From positions 1-64,000 of the forward strand of contig CACZJZ010000006.1 of assembly GCA_902781655.1 (NCBI GenBank): a DNA stretch of 64,000 bases, given 5' to 3'. Positions 40,938-49,733 of this stretch are shown here, piece by piece. The stretch's first letter is position 1. The number at the start of each line of letters is the position of its first letter. The notes beneath the pieces are model-generated. The model saw only the letters and a program-made list of their open reading frames with translations, had not been told where the DNA came from and did not search any database. The position numbers and the translations under genes are program-made. This DNA comes from an uncultured Lachnospiraceae bacterium. GTDB lineage: Bacteria; Bacillota; Clostridia; Lachnospirales; Lachnospiraceae.

Positions 40938-43900
40938 ATGAGTAAGGCTTTTTTTGAAGTGTTTCCCAAATTGAAGGTGGAGACAGATCTGTGCGATCTG
41001 TTTACGGAGACTGAGATAGAGCGGCTGGCGTGCGATTCCACGCACAGCCGCTTTAAGGTCGTTCTCGATTCCGGGCATCTCATTCACAAAAACCAGATTT
41101 ATCGGATGCAGGAGGAACTGGAGCGGCAGGTCTTCGGCCCCGCGGAGAAGAAGGCCGGACACGACCGGGTCGAGGTCTATATCAGGGAGCAGTATCGGCT
41201 CTCGAGGCAGTATACGCCGAAGCAGTTGATGAAGGAGTATTATGACTCTCTCTGCTGCGAGTTCTCTCATGATTCCCATATCGCAGGCCATTATTTCCGG
41301 GAGGCGAAGGTCACCTGCCCGGATGACGGGGACATTGTGGTCAGGCTGGAGGACTGCTGCTTCACGAGAAAAATGGGTCCTGACATGGAGGATGCGCTGG
41401 AGCGGGTCTTCCGGGACCGCTGCGGCGTTCCGGCGCGGTTTCGCCTGCTGTATGAGAAAAGAAAGCATGAGCGCCGTGAGGAGAAACAGGAATGGCAGCC
41501 GATCCTGACGGGCAGTGGGGAAAATGTGTCTGACGGTGGGAGCGGAGCCAGGATGGCAGAACCAGCAGCCGCGCTGCAGCATGGCGCAGGTTCCGCCGAC
41601 GGCACCGCACCCTGGCTGCCCGGGGAGGGTGAGCATGAAAACCATATCCGGGAGGGCGTTTCTGCGCCCGGCGGACGGGAAACCGGAAGCCGGCAGCGCG
41701 GCAGAGGCGCGTCGGGCGGTGCGGCGCGCGGCCGGGACAGAGGATATGTTCGCGGATACCGCCGCTCGGACAATCCGGACTGTCTTTATGGACGCGAGAT
41801 CGATGAATCGTCGGAAAACATCCCGCTGCGGGATATTGTCGGCGAGATCGGGCAGGTCACGGTGCACGGACAGATTATCTCGGTGGACCGGCGGGATATC
41901 CGCAACAACAAGACTATCGTGAAATTCACGCTGACGGATTTCACGGATTCCATATACTGCAAAATATTCATCGGCACGGAGGATGCGGATGAATTTTTGC
42001 AGCATCTCACGCCGAAAACATTCGTCCGGCTCACGGGGATGACCCAGATGGATACCTTCGATCATGAAGTGGTGATCGGCGCCATCACAGGAATCATGAG
42101 GATTCCGGATTTTACCGAAAAACGCAGGGATCACAGCGAGCGCAAGCGTGTGGAACTTCACTGCCACACGAAAATGTCCGATATGGACGGCGTCTCTGAA
42201 TGCCAGGATATTGTCAGACAGGCTTACGAGTGGGGAATGCCGGCCATTGCGATCACGGATCACGGCAATGTGCAGGCATTCCCGGATGCAAACCATCTCC
42301 GGGAGGATCTGCTCTCCGCAGAAAACAAGCGTCGCAAGGCGGCCGGAGAGCCGCCGGTGGACGAGCAGAAATTTTTCAAGGTGATATACGGCGTCGAGTG
42401 CTATCTGGTGGACGATCTGAAACCAGTGGCGGAATACGGCACTGCCGAATCACCCGATACCCGGATCGGCGACCGGGATTATGTTGTGTTTGATCTCGAG
42501 ACCACAGGCTTTTCTCCGGAGCGCGACCGGATCATTGAGATCGGCGCCTACAAGGTGCGCTTTGTGGACCAGCCGGATCCCGACTGCGAGGAGCCGGGGA
42601 GCATGATCCGCAGGGCGAGCATCACGGAAGAATTCACCAGGCTGGTGAATCCCAGAATACCGATTCCCTACCGGATCACACAGCTGACCCACATCACGGA
42701 TGAAATGGTCCAGGACGAGGCACCGATTGAGGAGACACTCCCGGCGTTTCTTTCCTTCTGCCAGGGATGCGTTCTTGTTGGCCACAATGTGGCCTTCGAT
42801 ATCGGTTTTATCCGGGCGAAGGCGAGAGAACAGGGGCTGCCCTGCGATTTTTCCACGATCGATACGCTCGGCATCGCACGGGCGGAGCTGCCGGGGCACG
42901 GCAATTATCGTCTCGACACAGTGGCTAAACTGCTCTCGGTGGAACTCGACAGCCATCACCGCGGTTCGGACGATGCAAAATGCACAGCGGATATTTTTAT
43001 GAAGTTTCTGCCGATGCTGGAGAAGGATCATGTGGAAACGTATCGGGATCTGAACCGGCTGACGGAGAGCAATCCAGAGGTGATCCGCCATCTGAATCCG
43101 CTGTATCACTGCATTCTGCTGGCCAGAAATAATACGGGACGGCTGAATCTGTACACGATGATTTCAGCTTCCCATCTCACCTATTTTCAACGCAAGCCGC
43201 GCATCCCGAAGAGCCTTCTTGCCAAACACCGGGAGGGAATACTGGTGGGGAGCGCCTGTGTGGCAGGAGAGCTTTACCAGGCGCTTCTGGAGAACCGTTC
43301 GGATGAGACGATCACCGGCATCGCGCAGTTCTACGATTATCTGGAGATTCAGCCGACGGGGAACAATAAGTTCCTGATCGAGGCTTCAGGGAGAGATGGC
43401 GAAAAGCGATATCCGGACATCCGGACGACGGAGGATATCGAGGCTATCAACAGGAGAATTGTGGATCTCGGCGAGAAGCTGGGCAAGCCGGTCTGCGCAA
43501 CCTGCGATGTGCATTTTTTGAACCCGGAGGATGAGATATACCGCACGATTCTGCAGGACGGCATCGGCATGACAGACGAGGAGCCGGCACCTTTGTATCT
43601 GAGAACGACAGAGGAGATGCTGGCGGAGTTCTCCTATCTCGGACAGAAAAAGTGCGAGGAGGTGGTTATCGACAATCCCCGCCGGATTGCGGACATGATC
43701 GAGGTCATCCGGCCGGTGCGCCCGGATAAGTGTCCGCCGGTGATTCCAAATTCGGACGGCATGCTGACGGAGATCTGTTACCGGAAGGCGCACGAGATGT
43801 ACGGCGATCCGCTGCCGGAGGTGGTCGAGGCCAGACTGAAGAGGGAACTCGGCTCCATCATCAAAAACGGGTACTCCGTGATGTATATCATCGCGCAGAA

Positions 43901-45674
43901 GCTGGTGTGGAAATCGAACGAGGACGGCTATCTGGTCGGGTCGAGAGGATCGGTGGGATCGAGCTTTGTCGCGACGATGGCAGGTATCACGGAGGTCAAT
44001 CCGCTCCAGCCGCATTATCTGTGCCCGAACCCGGAATGCAAATATTCGGACTGGGACAGCGAAGTGGTCAAAGCAAACGAACTCAACACCGGCATTGACC
44101 TGCCGGAGAAGATGTGTCCGAAGTGCGGCACAAAAATGATGGGACTCGGCTTCGGCATTCCGTTTGAGACTTTCCTTGGCTTCAAGGGAGATAAGGAGCC
44201 GGATATTGACCTCAATTTCTCCGGAGAATACCAGGCCAAGGCGCATGCCTACACGAAGGTCATCTTTGGCCATAAGCAGACCTTCAAGGCCGGGACAATC
44301 GCGACCGTCGCTGACAAGACGGCGTATGGATATATCAAGGGATATTATGAGCGGCGCGGCGAGGCAAAACGTGGCTGTGAGATTGAGCGGATGGTGCCTC
44401 ATCTCGTGGGCGTGAGGCGCTCCACCGGGCAGCATCCGGGCGGCATCGTCGTGCTGCCGGTGGGAGAGGATATCAATACGTTCACACCCGTGCAGCATCC
44501 GGCAAACGATATGACGACCGACATTGTGACCACGCATTTTGATTATCACTCGATCGACCACAACCTGCTCAAGCTGGATATTCTCGGCCATGATGATCCG
44601 ACCATGATCCGCTTTCTGCAGGATATCACCGGGGTGGATCCAATGACGATACCGTTGAATGATCCGAAGGTGATGAGCATCTTCCAGAGTCCGAAGGCAC
44701 TTGGCGTGACGCCGGAGGAGATCGGCGGCGTGTCCACCGGAACCCTGGGCATCCCGGAGTTTGGCACAAAATTTGTCATCGGAATGCTCGAAAAGACGAA
44801 GCCGACGACAATGACCGAGCTTGTCAAGATTTCGGGTCTGTCCCACGGCACGGATGTGTATCTCGGCAATGCGGAAACACATATTGAAAACGGGGACTGC
44901 ACACTGCTCACCTGTATCGGCTGCCGCGACGACATCATGAGCTATCTGATTTCCAAGGGACTCGATCCCTCTCTGTCCTTCACCATCATGGAGCGTGTCC
45001 GCAAGGGCAAGGTGGCTGGAGGAAAGGTGAAGGAGTGGCCGGAATGGAAAGAGGAGATGACAAAGCACGGTGTGCCGGACTGGTACATCGATTCCTGCGA
45101 GAAGATCAAATATATGTTTCCGAAGGGGCATGCGGCGGCTTATGTCATGATGGCCCTGCGCATTGCCTGGTTCAAGGTTCATCAGCCGCTCGCTTATTAC
45201 TGCGCCTACTTCTCCATCCGCGCAACGGATTTTGATTACGAGGTGATGGCTCAGGGAGAGACGAAGCTCAAGGGTTGGGTCGGGGAAACCGGCCGGAAGG
45301 AAAAGCTGACGCCGAAGGAGGAGGCCATGATGGACGATGCAAAGCTTGTCCTTGAGTTCTATGCGCGCGGCTTCCATTTCACGCCGATTGATCTCGCGAA
45401 GGTGAAGAGCCGTCACTTCCAGATTCTGGACGGCGCGCTGATGCCGTCGCTGGTCAGCATCAATGGCATGGGAGAGAAGGCGGCTGATGCGGTCGTGGAG
45501 GCAGTCAAGGACGGGCCGTTCACATCAAAGAATGACTTTCGCAACCGCACGAAGGTATCCCAGACAAACATTGACCTTATGGACCGGCTTGGCATTCTGG
45601 GCAGTCTGCCGGAGACGGATCAGATCTCGCTGTTCGATCTCTTCGGCAGCGGCATGGGCGGAGAAGATGTGTGA
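40938..45674 (+). CDS. polC: DNA polymerase III alpha subunit, Gram-positive PolC type
   Basis: A 1578-residue replicative polymerase, longer than the usual 1430-1460. The order is N-terminal domain, OB fold (VHGQIISVDRRDIRNNKTIVKFTLTD near 310-335), PHP domain split around the exonuclease (VELHCHTKMSDMDGVSE; AIAITDHGN), and a DEDD 3'-5' exonuclease beginning VVFDLETTGFSPERDRIIEIGAY near 515. The polymerase domain has a four-Cys zinc motif (CPNPEC, CPKC) and the catalytic aspartates in PDIDLNFSGEYQ. The extra length is mostly a Gly/Arg/Glu-rich stretch near residues 180-275 between the N-terminal domain and the OB fold. It is the last gene of the housekeeping operon. Confidence 0.97.
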   Translation: MSKAFFEVFPKLKVETDLCDLFTETEIERLACDSTHSRFKVVLDSGHLIHKNQIYRMQEELERQVFGPAEKKAGHDRVEVYIREQYRLSRQYTPKQLMKEYYDSLCCEFSHDSHIAGHYFREAKVTCPDDGDIVVRLEDCCFTRKMGPDMEDALERVFRDRCGVPARFRLLYEKRKHERREEKQEWQPILTGSGENVSDGGSGARMAEPAAALQHGAGSADGTAPWLPGEGEHENHIREGVSAPGGRETGSRQRGRGASGGAARGRDRGYVRGYRRSDNPDCLYGREIDESSENIPLRDIVGEIGQVTVHGQIISVDRRDIRNNKTIVKFTLTDFTDSIYCKIFIGTEDADEFLQHLTPKTFVRLTGMTQMDTFDHEVVIGAITGIMRIPDFTEKRRDHSERKRVELHCHTKMSDMDGVSECQDIVRQAYEWGMPAIAITDHGNVQAFPDANHLREDLLSAENKRRKAAGEPPVDEQKFFKVIYGVECYLVDDLKPVAEYGTAESPDTRIGDRDYVVFDLETTGFSPERDRIIEIGAYKVRFVDQPDPDCEEPGSMIRRASITEEFTRLVNPRIPIPYRITQLTHITDEMVQDEAPIEETLPAFLSFCQGCVLVGHNVAFDIGFIRAKAREQGLPCDFSTIDTLGIARAELPGHGNYRLDTVAKLLSVELDSHHRGSDDAKCTADIFMKFLPMLEKDHVETYRDLNRLTESNPEVIRHLNPLYHCILLARNNTGRLNLYTMISASHLTYFQRKPRIPKSLLAKHREGILVGSACVAGELYQALLENRSDETITGIAQFYDYLEIQPTGNNKFLIEASGRDGEKRYPDIRTTEDIEAINRRIVDLGEKLGKPVCATCDVHFLNPEDEIYRTILQDGIGMTDEEPAPLYLRTTEEMLAEFSYLGQKKCEEVVIDNPRRIADMIEVIRPVRPDKCPPVIPNSDGMLTEICYRKAHEMYGDPLPEVVEARLKRELGSIIKNGYSVMYIIAQKLVWKSNEDGYLVGSRGSVGSSFVATMAGITEVNPLQPHYLCPNPECKYSDWDSEVVKANELNTGIDLPEKMCPKCGTKMMGLGFGIPFETFLGFKGDKEPDIDLNFSGEYQAKAHAYTKVIFGHKQTFKAGTIATVADKTAYGYIKGYYERRGEAKRGCEIERMVPHLVGVRRSTGQHPGGIVVLPVGEDINTFTPVQHPANDMTTDIVTTHFDYHSIDHNLLKLDILGHDDPTMIRFLQDITGVDPMTIPLNDPKVMSIFQSPKALGVTPEEIGGVSTGTLGIPEFGTKFVIGMLEKTKPTTMTELVKISGLSHGTDVYLGNAETHIENGDCTLLTCIGCRDDIMSYLISKGLDPSLSFTIMERVRKGKVAGGKVKEWPEWKEEMTKHGVPDWYIDSCEKIKYMFPKGHAAAYVMMALRIAWFKVHQPLAYYCAYFSIRATDFDYEVMAQGETKLKGWVGETGRKEKLTPKEEAMMDDAKLVLEFYARGFHFTPIDLAKVKSRHFQILDGALMPSLVSINGMGEKAADAVVEAVKDGPFTSKNDFRNRTKVSQTNIDLMDRLGILGSLPETDQISLFDLFGSGMGGEDV

Positions 45675-45693
45675 GAAGAGGGTGGAATAAGCC

Positions 45694-46500
45694 ATGACCG
45701 CGCAGGACGCGGCACGGAGTATCATAATGAGACTGGGAGAATTTCCGGAAGAGCAGAATCAGGGCGGAAAGGATGCGGTGGACAGGCTGGCGGAAACCGC
45801 TGAACAGATACAGGGAAAGAGCGCGCGGGAGATTTATGCGTCTCTTGACAGCGCGGGAAAAAGGCAGTATTTTGCCGATTATATCCTGCCGCGAATGCTG
45901 AAAGCGGCCTGTGCGCTGGCGGTCCTGTGTTTTCTGTTGTGGAATTTTGTGGTGAAGCCGAAGGATACAACGGCGCTTTATGTGGTGATGCCCGGGGAGA
46001 CGCTGGAGGCAGAGGGAAAGGCTGCACTGCAGGAAAAACTGGAACATCTGATCGGGGACGGCGACAGCGGGAACAATCAGAAACAGATCATTCTGGATGA
46101 CTCCAAGGATCCGCAGAACGGAGGACTGGAGCAGACGGAAACACTGTTGTTTAACCGGCAGGTCGATGTTGTGATCGCAGAGCGGAGTATCTTTGAACAG
46201 CTTGCGGCGGATGGAGATTTTGTGGATCTCCAGACTATTCTCAGCAGGGAAGAGCTGGAGATATTCAGAGAGGATCTGGTGATGGCGGCCGGATATGACG
46301 ACCCGGACGAGCAGGACGTGAATGCGGATGGCGTCGGAAAGGGAGAGCCGGAGGCATACGGTTTATCGCTCTCGGACTGTGCCGCATTCCGGAAACTGGC
46401 ACCGGAGTCTGTGGAACCGGTGTTTGGGATCGCCGCAAACTCGCAGCACATGGCGAATGCGCTGGCATTTGTGAAGGCGATGAGCCAGAAGCCACGATAG
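45694..46500 (+). CDS. Membrane-anchored protein of unknown function
   Basis: A 268-residue protein I do not recognise. A cytoplasmic N-terminal part with MTAQDAARSIIMRLGEFPEEQ is followed by one hydrophobic helix at about 70-88 (ACALAVLCFLLWNFVVK). The outer part is acidic and contains QVDVVIAERSIFEQLAADGDFVDLQTIL, which resembles the way solute-binding proteins read, so a distant ligand-binding domain is possible. A long acidic linker (YDDPDEQDVNADGVGKGEPEA) lies near 204-225. The last codons and stop lie inside a 45-base repeat that recurs 92 bases downstream, so the C-terminus may have been remodelled. It lies 19 bases after polC and before a YesL-like gene. Confidence 0.65.
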   Translation: MTAQDAARSIIMRLGEFPEEQNQGGKDAVDRLAETAEQIQGKSAREIYASLDSAGKRQYFADYILPRMLKAACALAVLCFLLWNFVVKPKDTTALYVVMPGETLEAEGKAALQEKLEHLIGDGDSGNNQKQIILDDSKDPQNGGLEQTETLLFNRQVDVVIAERSIFEQLAADGDFVDLQTILSREELEIFREDLVMAAGYDDPDEQDVNADGVGKGEPEAYGLSLSDCAAFRKLAPESVEPVFGIAANSQHMANALAFVKAMSQKPR

Positions 46501-46609
46501 GCAAGCTCGCTTGCATATCGTGGCTTCAGGCGACCGCTCATCATCGAGTGCGAAGCACGAGATGGAAGGCGATGAGCCAGAAGCCATGATAGGCAAGCTC
46601 GCTTGCATA
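46473..46609. repeat. Pair of 45-base palindromic repeats (REP-like)
   Basis: Bases 46473-46517 and 46565-46609 are identical except for one position. The first copy, with the bases after it, forms an 18-base-pair hairpin: GAAGCCACGATA and TATCGTGGCTTC outside, GCAAGC and GCTTGC inside. The second copy keeps only the inner stem. The first palindrome covers the stop codon of the upstream gene. The interval between copies has smaller inverted segments (GAGTGC, GCACGA). Confidence 0.8.
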
Positions 46610-46642
46610 GTGAATGCCGCAAAAGCGCGGCATGGGAGTACG

Positions 46643-47308
46643 ATGAAACGTGATAGGGACTTTCACGGCATATTCCGACAGGAAAATCCGTTCAATGAAA
46701 TCATGAGCCGGATTTTTGATCTGGCATTGCTGAATATTCTCTGGCTGGTCTGCTGCCTCCCGGTGATCACGATCGGCGCGTCTACCACGGCGCTCTATTA
46801 TGTCGCGCTCAAGATGGTGCGGGACGAGGACGCCGGCATTACAAAGCAGTTTTTCCATTCCTTCCGGCAGAATTTCCGCCAGTCCGTACCGATCACATTG
46901 TGTCTCCTTGTGATCACCGGGCTGTTCGCCTTCAACTTCCATCAATTCGGGAAGACGGACAGCGGGACATCTGCATTCTCGTACGGCGTTACCATCACGC
47001 TGGCGGTTCTGATCGGAGCGGTATGCAGCTATATCTTTCCGCTGCTCTCTCATTTTGCCAACAGCACGGCAAATATTTTACGAAACGCGGCCAAACTTGC
47101 CATGAGCCATCTCTGGCAGACTGCTGTCATTGTGCTGATCCATGCGGTGCCGGCTGTGCTGCTGGCCTGGTTTCCGGAATTGTTTGCGCGCATTTTTGTG
47201 TTTTGGTGCGTCCTCGGAACAAGTGTGTCCGCTTATGTGGTATGCCTGATTCTGGATCCGGTTTTCCAAAGACTGGAGCCGCAGGAACCGGCATTGCATG
47301 AGCGGTGA
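46643..47308 (+). CDS. YesL/DUF624 family membrane protein
   Basis: A 221-residue membrane protein of the DUF624 (YesL) family, often next to carbohydrate ABC transporters and two-component systems, with no fixed function. The N-terminus NPFNEIMSRIFDLALLNILWLVCCLPVITIGASTTALYYVALKMVRDEDAGITKQFFHSFRQNF is diagnostic. About five hydrophobic segments are present. The start at 46643 has GGGAG before it and begins the conserved part; an earlier in-frame ATG lies inside the repeat region. Confidence 0.85.
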   Translation: MKRDRDFHGIFRQENPFNEIMSRIFDLALLNILWLVCCLPVITIGASTTALYYVALKMVRDEDAGITKQFFHSFRQNFRQSVPITLCLLVITGLFAFNFHQFGKTDSGTSAFSYGVTITLAVLIGAVCSYIFPLLSHFANSTANILRNAAKLAMSHLWQTAVIVLIHAVPAVLLAWFPELFARIFVFWCVLGTSVSAYVVCLILDPVFQRLEPQEPALHER

Positions 47309-47378
47309 AAATCCTTATTCCGGTGTCCATTTCGTAAAATTGTCACCCAAATCCTATTTTCCCTGTCAGGTTTGCACA

Positions 47379-47407
47379 TTGACAAGGACAGAGGCTAAAC
47401 GGAAAAT
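47379..47407 (+). promoter_or_regulatory. Promoter of the lacI-type regulator gene
   Basis: TTGACA (47379-47384) and GAAAAT (47402-47407) are 17 bases apart. The predicted start of transcription falls within the palindrome at 47410-47423. Confidence 0.45.
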
Positions 47408-47409
47408 AA

Positions 47410-47423
47410 TTTAGCCGGCTAAA
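47410..47423. promoter_or_regulatory. LacI-type operator
   Basis: TTTAGCCGGCTAAA is a perfect 14-base palindrome centred on CG, the form bound by LacI-family regulators. It overlaps the predicted transcription start of the lacI-type gene, which suggests autorepression. A half-site-like GGCTAAAC lies 16 bases upstream. Confidence 0.65.
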
Positions 47424-47459
47424 ATCTAACCATATTAAATTTACGAATGGAGAAGCGTT

Positions 47460-48497
47460 ATGTCGAAGACAGTAAAGCTCGCAGATATCGGGGAAAGGCT
47501 GGGCGTCAGTGCCGTGACGGTTTCCAAGGCGCTGTCTGGGCAGAAGGGCGTCAGCGAGGAGATGCGCGGCAAAATCACCGCGCTTGCGGAGGAGATGGGC
47601 TATGTCCGGAATACAGCCCGCCTGAGCCGGAAAGAAAATAAAAGCTACACGATCGGCGTCTTCGTCTCCGAGCAGTATTTTGACCGTGGGCAGTCCTTTT
47701 ATTCCAAGCTTTACCAGGAGGTCGCAAGGGCAGCCCAGGCGGTCGGCTCCACTGCCGTGCTGGAATTGATCGGCTATGACCGCGAGCAGAGGAATGTCAT
47801 TCCGCAGCTTGCCTATGCCGGCAAGGTGGACGGCGTCATTATCCTGGGGGATTTCTCCCGGAGCTACGGGCGCTTTATGGAGAATAATCTGGGCCTGCCG
47901 CTGATTTATCTTGACGCGAACGGGCGCTTCGATGTGCATGACAGCGTGGTCAGCAACAACTTGCTGGGCGGCTATGAGATGACGAGCTACCTTCTGAATA
48001 TGGGTCACTCCAGGATCGGGTTTGTCGGCACCAGGCTGGTGACGGATTCCATCGATGACCGCTTCCTCGGTTATTACAAGGCATTGATGGAGCGCGGCAT
48101 TCCTCTGCGGGAGGACTGGATAATCAAGGACAGGGAATGGAACCGGAACGTAAGAATATATCAGAAAAATTTTCAGTTTCCGGAGGAAATGCCGACGGCT
48201 TTTTTCTGCAACTGTGATTTGACCGCGGATATGCTGGTTCACAAGCTGACAGAGAGGGGATACCGCGTGCCGGACGATATTTCGGTTGTCGGATATGATC
48301 ACTATTTAGATACTGAACTGGCTCAGACGCTTACCACCTATGAAATCAGCCAGAGCCGGATGGCGCGCGAAGCGGTCCATATGATCCTCCGTAAAATCCG
48401 GGATCCCAGGTCAGAATCGGGCACACTGGTAATTCCGGGCAAATTTATTGAGAAAAGCAGCGTAAAGAAAATAGGACCAGCGATAAAAAAAATCTAA
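47460..48497 (+). CDS. LacI family transcriptional regulator
   Basis: A 345-residue regulator. The N-terminal helix-turn-helix and hinge read VKLADIGERLGVSAVTVSKALSGQKGVSEEMRGKITALAEEMGYVRNTAR (residues 5-54). The sugar-binding domain follows (IGVFVSEQYFD; GVIILGDFSRSYGRFMENNLGLPLIYLDAN; DDISVVGYDHYLDTELAQTLTTYEI). GGAGAAG before the ATG supports the start. With the GH130 gene and the importer downstream it most likely responds to a mannoside. It faces the AraC-type gene with only 10 bases between the stops and no terminator visible. Confidence 0.92.
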   Translation: MSKTVKLADIGERLGVSAVTVSKALSGQKGVSEEMRGKITALAEEMGYVRNTARLSRKENKSYTIGVFVSEQYFDRGQSFYSKLYQEVARAAQAVGSTAVLELIGYDREQRNVIPQLAYAGKVDGVIILGDFSRSYGRFMENNLGLPLIYLDANGRFDVHDSVVSNNLLGGYEMTSYLLNMGHSRIGFVGTRLVTDSIDDRFLGYYKALMERGIPLREDWIIKDREWNRNVRIYQKNFQFPEEMPTAFFCNCDLTADMLVHKLTERGYRVPDDISVVGYDHYLDTELAQTLTTYEISQSRMAREAVHMILRKIRDPRSESGTLVIPGKFIEKSSVKKIGPAIKKI

Positions 48498-48507
48498 ACA
48501 ATATCCT

Positions 48508-49440
48508 TTAAAGGCAGGAGGACTGTTTTCTGGCTTCGGTACGATATGCACCGGGTGTCGTTTCCGTCTCTCTGCGAAAAAGGCTGATAAAATGCGAAAT
48601 ATTATCGTAGCCGACCTGCTCGGCGATTTCGCGAACGCTCAGGGAGGTATCACGCAGAAGTGCTGCGGCTCTGTCTATTCGCACACTCTGAAGATATTTT
48701 CCGGGAGTGAGATGAAACGCGGCGGAAAATTCGCGGCATAAGCGATATCGGCTGATGCCAAGCTTTTGTTCGAAAAACTCAAGTGAGCAGGGCATACTAT
48801 AGTTCTCATTCATAAATTGTCTCATTATAGTCAGGTAGTCCGACTGCGAGCGGACGCTTTCGTCTGATAATGCGCTGTCTGTTGAGGGAGCACACAGGTC
48901 ATACATCAGTTCTGATAGCTTTCTGCTTATTTCATGGCAGTCAGCTTCGGCCAGGACAGAGGAATAACCGAGAAGGCGGGTGAATCTGGACCGGGTCAGG
49001 GAAGGATATTGAGCGGCTGTCCGTATATGCGGAGCGCCATTGCGTTCAAACCATGGCAGAGAACTTCCGGAGATATATAAAGCGGCATAGCAGCATGGGT
49101 GAGAAACGGACAAGAATGAAGATCGTTTTCCGCTGAGTATATATAGCGCTGTATTTTCTGAAAGCAATGTCTGCTGGTTTCCTTCGGATAACTGGAGGCA
49201 ACCCGAGAATACGTAGAACAGAATACCGCAGGGGAGCGGACTCACCTGTATTTCGATCGGGGTTCGTATATCCATGGCAGCGGATGAAAGAAGAGTTAAC
49301 GGGGCGCAGATCTGATCAGAGGTTCTGTCCCTGTTATTTTGTTGATAAAAATGATGATGATTAAAGAATGATTCTTTAATCTCTGGTTCCGCATGAACTA
49401 TGTGAACTGATTCGGTAAATATTTCTTCAAAACTTTTCAT
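48508..49440 (-). CDS. AraC family transcriptional regulator
   Basis: A 310-residue regulator with an N-terminal cupin-like sensing domain (about 60-160) and a C-terminal AraC-type double helix-turn-helix (about 205-302): SLEFFEQKLGISRYRLCREFSAAFHLTPGKYLQSVRIDRAAALLRDTSLSVREIAEQVGYDNISHFISLFRRETETTPGAYR. It is transcribed away from the ABC importer across an AT-rich 293-base region, the usual layout for an activator of the neighbouring operon. Its codon use is less GC-rich than that of its neighbours, hinting at acquisition. Confidence 0.9.
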   Translation of the reverse strand: MKSFEEIFTESVHIVHAEPEIKESFFNHHHFYQQNNRDRTSDQICAPLTLLSSAAMDIRTPIEIQVSPLPCGILFYVFSGCLQLSEGNQQTLLSENTALYILSGKRSSFLSVSHPCCYAALYISGSSLPWFERNGAPHIRTAAQYPSLTRSRFTRLLGYSSVLAEADCHEISRKLSELMYDLCAPSTDSALSDESVRSQSDYLTIMRQFMNENYSMPCSLEFFEQKLGISRYRLCREFSAAFHLTPGKYLQSVRIDRAAALLRDTSLSVREIAEQVGYDNISHFISLFRRETETTPGAYRTEARKQSSCL

Positions 49441-49733
49441 TTTTCAAATGCAATCAGCAGAATATCTGGTAAATATGCATAATCAAGCGAACTAATAAAT
49501 GTATATTACTACAATCTTGCTCAATCACGCAATATATTGTTATAAATAGCAATAATAGGCAATGAAGATTATAAAAAGGTAATTATAATTAAATTAAGCT
49601 GAGCAAAGAGCTAAATTAATATTATTCAAGCGAGGTATTGTGAGGTGCAGACTCAGCCCAACGGAACAGCATAGTGGGGGACAGGGGTGTTTCTCACAAA
49701 TTATGCGACTAAGCAAAACGAGGAGGAAACGTC
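49441..49733. promoter_or_regulatory. AT-rich control region between the AraC-type gene and the sugar importer
   Basis: This gap has no gene. Its first 180 bases are far richer in A and T than the surrounding DNA. A possible plus-strand promoter is TTGCTC (49517-49522) with TTATAA (49540-49545) at 17 bases. An imperfect inverted repeat, AATTAAGCT (49592-49600) and AGCTAAATT (49609-49617), may be a regulator site. The last 100 bases are of normal composition and hold the GAGGAGG of the binding-protein gene. Confidence 0.5.

Noticed and set aside
43386-45416. 676-codon minus-strand frame inside polC
   Set aside because: polC is continuous and conserved here; the antisense product is basic, low-complexity and unlike any protein.
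49441-49733. Catabolite-responsive (cre) site before the sugar importer
   Set aside because: No sequence close to the TGWNANCGNTNWCA consensus was found in the gap.
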